Shown in pieces: positions 57,985 through 64,000 of a stretch of 64,000 nucleotides of DNA. The notes beneath the pieces are model-generated. The model was given only the letters and a program-made list of their open reading frames with translations, did not search any database and was not told the origin of the DNA. Position numbers and translations under genes: made by a program. The stretch is taken from positions 1-64,000 of the forward strand of contig NZ_VUMM01000002.1 in NCBI RefSeq assembly GCF_009696175.1, given 5' to 3'. Within the stretch, counting starts at the first letter, position 1; every line of letters begins with the position of its first letter. The stretch comes from Floccifex porci. GTDB taxonomy: Bacteria > Bacillota_I > Bacilli_A > Erysipelotrichales > Erysipelotrichaceae.

Positions 57985-58743
57985 TTATAAAATATTAAAA
58001 TGTATCAATGCATTATAGATTCCATCGTAATCGATATCATTTGTCACATAACTTGCCATTTCTTTTAATTCATCCACCGCATTTCCCATTGCGACACCAA
58101 TATTTACTTCTTTTAACATATCCTGATCGTTGAACCCATCTCCAAAAGCCATAGATTCTTCTTTAGATAGATTATATAAATGAAGAAACTGTTTAATTGC
58201 CTTTCCTTTTCCTCCATCTTTAGAAACAATGTCTACTGCATATGGATTCCATCTTGTAATCAGACAATCCTTTAACAATTTCTTTAATTCTTTTTCCTGT
58301 TCTTCATTCACAAATCCAATTCCCTGATAAATCACATTTCCGTTATATTTTTTAATTTCAGGAACCGCTGTATGAATGCTCTTTTGTGCAAATCGAACAT
58401 AGTCATTTACATAATTGATATAAAAATCTTTTTCTTCCAGTAACTGGATCGGATATTTATTCTGAACAAAAAGATCGATCAATGTATGATTTATGACTGG
58501 ATTTGACCATATCACCTGTTTTTCCTTATTTAAAATCAATTGCCCATTTAATAAAATCCAGGCATCAAAATCCATATAAGAAAAATTCATTTCTTCCAGT
58601 TCTTTCATATGACGACCGGTACATAATACTCTTAAGATTCCTTTCTCTTTTAAAGCCTCTAACGATTGTATTGTGCTTTCTGGTATCTGATTTGTATTAT
58701 GAGACAATAAAGTCCCATCTACATCAAAAAATATTACTTTCAT
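57985..58743 (-). CDS. Cof-type HAD hydrolase
   Basis: 252 aa: motif I FFDVDGTLLSHNTNQIPES, motif II VLCTGRH, and FGDGFNDQDMLKEVNIGVAMGNA as motif IV, with a C2B cap between. A sugar-phosphate phosphatase of unknown target. It lies 2 bases behind the GntR gene and ends the deglycase PTS operon that enters from the right. Confidence 0.9.
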   Translation of the reverse strand: MKVIFFDVDGTLLSHNTNQIPESTIQSLEALKEKGILRVLCTGRHMKELEEMNFSYMDFDAWILLNGQLILNKEKQVIWSNPVINHTLIDLFVQNKYPIQLLEEKDFYINYVNDYVRFAQKSIHTAVPEIKKYNGNVIYQGIGFVNEEQEKELKKLLKDCLITRWNPYAVDIVSKDGGKGKAIKQFLHLYNLSKEESMAFGDGFNDQDMLKEVNIGVAMGNAVDELKEMASYVTNDIDYDGIYNALIHFNIL

Positions 58744-58745
58744 AA

Positions 58746-59546
58746 TTATCGCCTTACATCCACTTCAAAAGACATACGATCGATTGAACATGTTAAATAC
58801 TCTACAATGATCAGGCGATTTAATTCATCATAATATTGTGTTTCAATATGATAGACTAGTTCGTTTTCCTTTAGTCTTAAAACTTTTCCGACGTTTTCAT
58901 CCGCAATGACAGGATGTAGACTTCGTTTGGCTTTCATCAATCTTATTCCATAATTTTTTTCAAATGTTTCCACAATAGAATGAGTTTTCAATTCCTCCAT
59001 ACATCGATCAAATTTAGGAGCCGTTTTTTCAAACACAAAGAAATGTAAAATCATAGTAGGAAATCCATATTCATCTAAAACACGAGTAATTGAATAAACT
59101 TTATCTTCTTCTTTAATGGCCCGAAATGTACTATTTGAAACTTTATATTTTTCTAATAGATTCTTATTATATAACGTTTCAAACTCGATGATTTTAGATC
59201 GATTTTCTAAATCAATTCCCTTTTCAAAAGAAAAAGATACATATTCTTTAAATAAATTCTTTTGTGGAATTTCCATAACATACGTTCCACTTCCTTTTTT
59301 CCGTCCAATTAAATTTTCCTTTATCAATTCGCTATATGCCTGACGAATCACTGGACGAGATACATTAAGTGATTTACACAATTCTTCTTCTGTTGGTAAC
59401 TGGTCAAAAGGTTTATAGGCTCCGCTTAATATTAAACTTTTTATTTGTTCTTTTAATTGAAAATAAAGAGGAACAGCAGAATCACGATTTATACTTAAGA
59501 CATTTAATGTTGCTTCTGTTGTCAAATCATTCACCCTTTCTTCCAT
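58746..59546 (-). CDS. GntR-family regulator with UTRA domain
   Basis: 266 aa. The GntR winged helix is residues 22-90 (VPLYFQLKEQIKSLILSGAYKPFDQLPTEEELCKSLNVSRPVIRQAY) and the UTRA ligand domain about 110-260. Proteins of this type sense phosphorylated sugars or amino-sugar phosphates. It is cotranscribed with the kinase/HAD and deglycase genes, 29 bases behind, and probably represses that operon. The start has only a weak ribosome site (GGATATAG). Confidence 0.9.
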   Translation of the reverse strand: MEERVNDLTTEATLNVLSINRDSAVPLYFQLKEQIKSLILSGAYKPFDQLPTEEELCKSLNVSRPVIRQAYSELIKENLIGRKKGSGTYVMEIPQKNLFKEYVSFSFEKGIDLENRSKIIEFETLYNKNLLEKYKVSNSTFRAIKEEDKVYSITRVLDEYGFPTMILHFFVFEKTAPKFDRCMEELKTHSIVETFEKNYGIRLMKAKRSLHPVIADENVGKVLRLKENELVYHIETQYYDELNRLIIVEYLTCSIDRMSFEVDVRR

Positions 59547-59575
59547 AATCTATATCCAACGTTGATTTTAACATG

Positions 59576-61033
59576 TTACATAAAAATTTTCAGATAATTC
59601 TTTATTTCTTTAAAAGAATTAAATTTTAATATACCTTCAACGTTTTTATTCATTTCATTTTTAAGACACAATACGTCTAATTGTGCATTCAAAGCAGCCT
59701 GTAATCCATAAATCGAATCTTCTATCACAAAAATATGTTTCCGATCTATATTCAATTTCACAACCGAAGCGTTATATATTTCTGGATCAGGTTTTGAGTT
59801 TTTAAAGTCCCATCCACTGACAATGAAATCAAAATAAGGCTCCAATTTACATTGTTCTATCATTTGTTCAATTTCTTTTTTCTGAGAACTGGATACAATT
59901 ACACAAACAATGTGATTTTTCTTACAATATTCTAATAATTCAATCACATCCGACATAATATATTGGGAATAATCAATTGGATATCCTTTAAAAAAATCGT
60001 CACGAAGAATCTTAAAATCTTCTGGATTCATATCAAATTTCTGGCTCATATAAGATAATTGAAAAAGATCACTGGAACCGTATAAAAGACAATAATCTTC
60101 CTGTGTAAATGTTTGATGGTATTTCTGACAGAAACATTCATAGACTTTCATCCAATGTTTTTCACTGTCAACCAGTACTCCATCCATATCAAATAGAATT
60201 GCCTTTAGCTCTTTCTTTTGAAAAGGAAACCCTATTCCTCCTTCAATCTGACATATTTCTTTTGAAAAAGTGGCAGCCAATTGAAAAGAAGAAGTTAAAC
60301 CGGAAAGAACAGGCTTTGATTTTTTCCATCCCTGTTCCACTAAAGAAGTCACAAATCGACTAATAAAGGCATCTCCTGCTCCCATTGTATCAATTGGTTT
60401 AATATAATCAATGATTCCTTCATAATAACTGGAATGGTAATATAAAAGCGGATTTAAACTGGATCTTGTGATCAAAACAGGAATATTAAATGGATAGGCA
60501 TTTAAAAACTGCTGTATTTTTTCCATTGGAGCATCAGAAAAAGAAAATTGAGCAAAATCAATATAAGGAACAATTTTATCTAAATAATCTTTCTCTCTAT
60601 ATTTTTCTTTTTCTCCAAAATCATAAACAATAATTCCATCTGTATGAATGTTTCTGATTTCATTTTCTAATTTTGAATTACAACTTGTAAAAATCACATC
60701 AAAATCAAAATCAATATTTAATAATGGATTCCCTGGCCAATCTTCTTTTAGATCCACTTTAATAAATTGTCTTTCTCCATGTAAACGATTCTGAATACAA
60801 CATTTTGTCGATCCTTTATGATATGTACATAGATCTATATTCACATTCATACTTTTCAAGACTTGTACCAAATGTTTGCCATAATCATCTAGTGCTATTT
60901 TTCCATAATAATACGAAGAATATCCTAATTTTGCACAATTGATTGCAACATTGACTGCGTTTCCACCAGGAAAACAAACGCCTTCATTTTGATATACATC
61001 AAATACATTGTCTGAAAAACTTAGTATTTTCAT
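59576..61033 (-). CDS. Fusion of PfkB-family sugar kinase (FrlD-like) and HAD hydrolase
   Basis: 485 aa, one continuous frame. Residues 1-270 are a PfkB/ribokinase-type kinase closest in look to fructoselysine 6-kinase: SDNVFDVYQ, CFPGGNAVNVAINCAKLG, and the catalytic DTMGAGDAF. Residues 275-485 are a beta-phosphoglucomutase-like HAD: ILFDMDGVLVDSE, CVIVSSS, WDFKNSKPDPEIY and VIEDSIYGLQAA. The start overlaps the deglycase stop (TAATG). A kinase joined to a likely phosphatase, in an operon where the PTS already phosphorylates, is odd. No frameshift or stop separates the halves. Confidence 0.87.
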   Translation of the reverse strand: MKILSFSDNVFDVYQNEGVCFPGGNAVNVAINCAKLGYSSYYYGKIALDDYGKHLVQVLKSMNVNIDLCTYHKGSTKCCIQNRLHGERQFIKVDLKEDWPGNPLLNIDFDFDVIFTSCNSKLENEIRNIHTDGIIVYDFGEKEKYREKDYLDKIVPYIDFAQFSFSDAPMEKIQQFLNAYPFNIPVLITRSSLNPLLYYHSSYYEGIIDYIKPIDTMGAGDAFISRFVTSLVEQGWKKSKPVLSGLTSSFQLAATFSKEICQIEGGIGFPFQKKELKAILFDMDGVLVDSEKHWMKVYECFCQKYHQTFTQEDYCLLYGSSDLFQLSYMSQKFDMNPEDFKILRDDFFKGYPIDYSQYIMSDVIELLEYCKKNHIVCVIVSSSQKKEIEQMIEQCKLEPYFDFIVSGWDFKNSKPDPEIYNASVVKLNIDRKHIFVIEDSIYGLQAALNAQLDVLCLKNEMNKNVEGILKFNSFKEIKNYLKIFM

Positions 61034-62034
61034 TAGTATTCCACCGTTCTATAATAACGTCTAATATCCAGTGAATGTTTTGTGATGGCTTCCATATTTT
61101 TTGATATACGCTGAAGGATTGCATTCATGACAACCCATGTTAAATAAGGTCTAAATGAATCGGATATATGAGGATACACAAAATCATGACAATCAAATAC
61201 ATTGGCTTCTTTTGTGTATTTTTCTATAAATCCTTTCACTCTTAAATCAATTTCTCTGGTTTTTCCTTCGGTAACCAGTAAAGTGACAGGAACATTTTGT
61301 TCAATCAATTCCAGTGTTCCATGAAAGAATTCTGCACTGGAAACGGATTTAGTACGGATCCATTGACTTTCTTCCAGAACACACATAGAAAATGCATAAC
61401 AGACAGGCCATAATTCATTGGAAGCCACCCAGATATGATATGGAGCATTGTGATATTTCTGACAATACGCAATCGCTTTTTCATCTACCTGTTTTCGAAC
61501 CGAACATAGAACTTCTGGCAAATATTCCAGTTCTTTGGCAAAAGTTGGATAATCCAAAAAATAACCTTTATTAAATAATATTTTCCCAATAACTATATAT
61601 AAGATCAACTCCTGTGGTCTTCCATCTTCATATACTATGGAATAATCACTTAATTCTTCTAAAATAGAATTTCCTTTTCCAATTACAGAAACAATGGTTG
61701 CATTTGTATTGGCTTTAATATACTGAGCAGCCGCTACCGTTTCTTTTGTATCTCCGGACTTGCTTGCCATAAAGACTAGAGTAGTATCCTTTAACTGGTT
61801 CATTCCTGTATAGATCAATTCACTGGATAAATAAGAATAAACTGGCAAATCACTCATTTCATTGATCCAGCAACGAAACGGATCCATCATAGCCTGAGAT
61901 CCACCTACTGAAGAAAATAATATATTTGAAAATCCTTTTTCACATACTTCATCCGCAATTTTTTCAATCTGCGCTTTTTTAGAATAAATATGTGCTCCAA
62001 TTTTTAAAAAGTTCTGTTCATCATAATTAATCAT
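61033..62034 (-). CDS. SIS-domain protein, fructosamine-6-phosphate deglycase-like (system 3)
   Basis: 333 aa, paralogue of the protein at 37034-38029: two SIS domains with FMASKSGDTKETVAA in the first and SVSSAEFFHGTLELIEQN plus the LDIRRYYRTVEY end. ATG 62034 (MINYDEQNF) is used; it aligns with the paralogue's start, while ATG 62043 would stand 1 base from AAAGGA. The likely reaction is cleavage of a 6-phosphorylated Amadori compound to glucose 6-phosphate and an amine. Confidence 0.82.
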   Translation of the reverse strand: MINYDEQNFLKIGAHIYSKKAQIEKIADEVCEKGFSNILFSSVGGSQAMMDPFRCWINEMSDLPVYSYLSSELIYTGMNQLKDTTLVFMASKSGDTKETVAAAQYIKANTNATIVSVIGKGNSILEELSDYSIVYEDGRPQELILYIVIGKILFNKGYFLDYPTFAKELEYLPEVLCSVRKQVDEKAIAYCQKYHNAPYHIWVASNELWPVCYAFSMCVLEESQWIRTKSVSSAEFFHGTLELIEQNVPVTLLVTEGKTREIDLRVKGFIEKYTKEANVFDCHDFVYPHISDSFRPYLTWVVMNAILQRISKNMEAITKHSLDIRRYYRTVEY

Positions 62035-62058
62035 ATTGTCCATTTCCTTTATAAAAAT

Positions 62059-62077
62059 GCACCCGATAAACGGGTGC
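62059..62077 (-). terminator. Hairpin between EIID and SIS genes (intraoperonic terminator)
   Basis: 7-bp G/C-rich stem GCACCCG / CGGGTGC with loop ATAAA, then ATTTTTAT on the minus strand, in the 51-base gap inside the operon. It should partly stop transcription, giving more PTS than deglycase mRNA. Confidence 0.75.
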
Positions 62078-62085
62078 TAAATTGT

Positions 62086-62901
62086 TTACATCCAACCTAA
62101 GAATGATAAAATAATACCCGCAATGATAATTGCGATAATCATTACAATTGTATTTGCGTTTTTCTTTTTAAATAAGTAGAAAATAAAGAATACAAATGCC
62201 AATGGTAAAATATTTGGAAGCACATTATCAAATATAGATTGTACTGTCGCTCCTTCAATTCCATAAACTAAGTTATCTGAGAAAGCAAAAGATACATAGC
62301 TAGGAATCAATCCACCAACAACTGTAACCCCTAAAATTCCTGCCGCATCTGTTAAATATTTGGAATAAGACGAAATAGAAGACACCGCTTTATTTCCTAA
62401 TACATATCCAATTTCCGCAAACCAGATACGGCTGATGGCAGCAATGAACCAAATTAAGATATATAGAATCGGTCCTAATACCGAACCACTTTGTGCTAAA
62501 GAACAGCAAATTGCAGCACTGATTGGAAGTAAAGTAAACCAGAAAATCGCATCTCCTAATCCAGCGAAAGGTCCAAATAAACCATTTCGGATTCCTTCAA
62601 TCAATTTACGATCTTCTCCAGCTTCTTCCATGGCAATAATAATTCCCATCAGGAAAGTCGCCATATGCATTTCTGTATTCATAAATTCCATATTATACTG
62701 CATAAATTCTTTCATATCTTCATCAGAATCTTTGAAGATTTTTTTTGCAGTTGGAATCATGGATTCTGTAAAACCACAAGCCTGCATACGTTCAAAACTA
62801 AAAGAACTTTGTTCAATTACTGAATATAAACCCATCTTATGGATGTCTTTTTTAGTGACTTTTCCACGTTCTTTTCCATTTAATAATTTATTAGATGCCA
62901 T
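62086..62901 (-). CDS. PTS mannose-family EIID component (system 3)
   Basis: 271 aa: KMGLYSVIEQSSFSFERMQACGF at the N-terminus, GPFAGLGDAIFWFTLLPI centrally, then membrane segments ending in IILSFLGWM. ATG 62901 (MASNKLL) has GGAGG 8 bases ahead inside the IIC end; the frame from 62919 has no such site. Confidence 0.93.
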   Translation of the reverse strand: MASNKLLNGKERGKVTKKDIHKMGLYSVIEQSSFSFERMQACGFTESMIPTAKKIFKDSDEDMKEFMQYNMEFMNTEMHMATFLMGIIIAMEEAGEDRKLIEGIRNGLFGPFAGLGDAIFWFTLLPISAAICCSLAQSGSVLGPILYILIWFIAAISRIWFAEIGYVLGNKAVSSISSYSKYLTDAAGILGVTVVGGLIPSYVSFAFSDNLVYGIEGATVQSIFDNVLPNILPLAFVFFIFYLFKKKNANTIVMIIAIIIAGIILSFLGWM

Positions 62902-63682
62902 CTTCTTCGCCTCCATCATAAACTACGGCTTTTGCAGCTGTATCATCAATTTTCTTATTATACATAAAATTAATTGCAGCCAGAGCAATTCCCACAATCG
63001 CAATTGGAAGAACATTTGGCATATCTAAGAATGTTGCCATAATAAATCCAATGAATAAATATGGAGCATTCTGTTTCTTCAAAGTAACCATCAATAATAA
63101 ACCTAACCCAATAGCTGGTAATAAGTTTCCAGCCACTTCAAATCCATGAACCAGCCATACAGGGAATGTATTCACAAAAGCCTGAATTGCGGATTGTGCT
63201 GCATAAGCACAAAGGAATACCATAACTGCATATCCAATCGCAACAATAAATACACCTGACCAAGTCCATTTTCTAAATGCTTTTGTATCGGCTTTTTCAG
63301 CAGCAGCATCACAGCGATGAGCAATGAATGCGAACAATGAGTTACAGACGATACCATACCATTGTGCCAGTAATGCGAATGGTAAAGATAAACCTAACGC
63401 GGTTTCTGCCGATTGTCCCGTTGTATACGCAATAACCATTGTCATCATACCTGCCATCAAAGCATCTGGTGGAACCGTTCCACCAACTGTCAACAATCCT
63501 AAATACGATAATTCAGCTACCGCACCACATTTAACACCCAGACTAATGTCGCCTAGAGCAATCCCCGCAAAGAATGCAACGACCATTGGACGGAACCAGT
63601 AAAAAGCTTCCCAGCATTTATCAACTGCACAAATAAATGCGACTAATGCAAGTAAAATCCCTTGCATAAATGTAATTGTCAT
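62891..63682 (-). CDS. PTS mannose-family EIIC component (system 3)
   Basis: 263 aa membrane protein with RPMVVAFFAGIALGDISLGVKCGAVAELSYLG near residue 31. It ends in DGGEEDGI, the same kind of acidic -DGI tail as system 2. Co-translated with EIID (11-base overlap). Confidence 0.93.
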   Translation of the reverse strand: MTITFMQGILLALVAFICAVDKCWEAFYWFRPMVVAFFAGIALGDISLGVKCGAVAELSYLGLLTVGGTVPPDALMAGMMTMVIAYTTGQSAETALGLSLPFALLAQWYGIVCNSLFAFIAHRCDAAAEKADTKAFRKWTWSGVFIVAIGYAVMVFLCAYAAQSAIQAFVNTFPVWLVHGFEVAGNLLPAIGLGLLLMVTLKKQNAPYLFIGFIMATFLDMPNVLPIAIVGIALAAINFMYNKKIDDTAAKAVVYDGGEEDGI

Positions 63683-63709
63683 ATTTTCTTCTCCTTCTAA
63701 ATTATTTAA

Positions 63710-64000
63710 TTAAATATCAATACGTTTGTTTCCTGGAGCAATTTGAATATATACATCCACTCCTTTTGCTTTCATTGCTTCGAAATCTTCCAGATCCTGA
63801 TCGTCTACATACACATGGGCTTCTTTGTATGTTACTTTTCCAGGTGCAGAATGCATATTTCCAACATTGACAGCTTTAATTGGCACTCCACCATCAATCA
63901 GCTTACGCATTGCCTGTGGATTCTTACAAACCAAGAAAATCAATTGTTTTGGACTTGCCTTTGAAATCACATCAATTGTTTTTTGAACGGTAAAAAAGCG
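63710..64000 (-). CDS. PTS mannose-family EIIB component (system 3), 5' end outside window
   Basis: The last 96 residues of an EIIB are visible, from RFFTVQKTIDVISKASPKQL to APGNKRIDI. They align with IIB of system 2 (RYFSIDKTIQIIGKASPKQ). The phospho-His lies in the missing N-terminal part. The frame is open to the window edge, so the gene is cut there and is not short. Confidence 0.92.
   Translation of the reverse strand, partial: RFFTVQKTIDVISKASPKQLIFLVCKNPQAMRKLIDGGVPIKAVNVGNMHSAPGKVTYKEAHVYVDDQDLEDFEAMKAKGVDVYIQIAPGNKRIDI

Noticed and set aside
62435-63028. 197-codon plus-strand frame
   Set aside because: Antisense to PTS IID and IIC genes with clear family motifs; long by chance because of codon bias.

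Overview
This is chromosomal DNA of a low-GC, Gram-positive gut-type bacterium. The first 260 bases are the 5' end of a 16S rRNA gene on the minus strand. Its variable regions, the strong Shine-Dalgarno sites, the many PTS operons and the single-copy rpoN linked to a LevR-type activator best fit class Erysipelotrichia; I cannot name the genus. TGA is used as a normal stop, so this is not a Mollicutes genetic code. There are no CRISPR arrays, tRNAs, phages or intact insertion sequences that I can see.

Layout. (1) 1-500: 16S 5' end, leader and rrn promoter. (2) 519-20323: a plant-glycoside island. A leftward operon (12213 to 519) encodes an alpha/beta hydrolase, two GH140/apiosidase-like proteins, a FucI-like sugar isomerase, a two-subunit transketolase, an FGGY kinase and two GH1 6-phospho-beta-glucosidases, with a divergent LacI repressor. 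Next come a glucoside PTS (IIBC and a separate IIA), a LicT/BglG antiterminator, a GH43 and a large rhamnosidase-like hydrolase. I read the gene set as a pathway for apiose-containing beta-glucosides: PTS uptake, deglycosylation in the cytoplasm, then apiose to apulose to apulose 4-phosphate to DHAP plus xylulose 5-phosphate. Three LicT-type RAT/terminator switches and two cre sites placed on TTGACA -35 boxes tie the PTS part together.

(3) 20495-24386: a SNF2/SWIM helicase and a YefM/RelE-type toxin-antitoxin pair. (4) 24687-31290: aromatic amino acid genes, pheA plus an aminotransferase leftward and aroB-aroC-aroA-tyrA rightward, divided by a perfect 25-bp palindrome. (5) 31307-36250: a nitroreductase, an oxidoreductase, a PPC-domain protein and a decaying BlaI/BlaR1 region with several gene remnants.

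(6) 36373-44573: a mannose-family PTS with a fructosamine-6-phosphate-deglycase-like SIS protein and a HAD enzyme, behind a near-perfect sigma-54 promoter. Its LevR/GfrR-type activator and rpoN itself lie next to it. (7) 44576-57883: an amino-sugar (probably GalNAc) region. It has PTS IIB-IIC-IID, two paralogous AraC regulators, a remote IIA in an operon with AgaS and NagB, and NagA and GatZ/KbaZ nearby. (8) 57985-64000: a third mannose-family PTS with a second deglycase-like SIS protein, a fused PfkB-kinase/HAD protein and a GntR regulator; it runs off the right edge.

The overall picture is a mucosal or dietary carbohydrate scavenger with four PTS systems in one 64-kb stretch, each with a different control logic: LicT antitermination, sigma-54, AraC and GntR.
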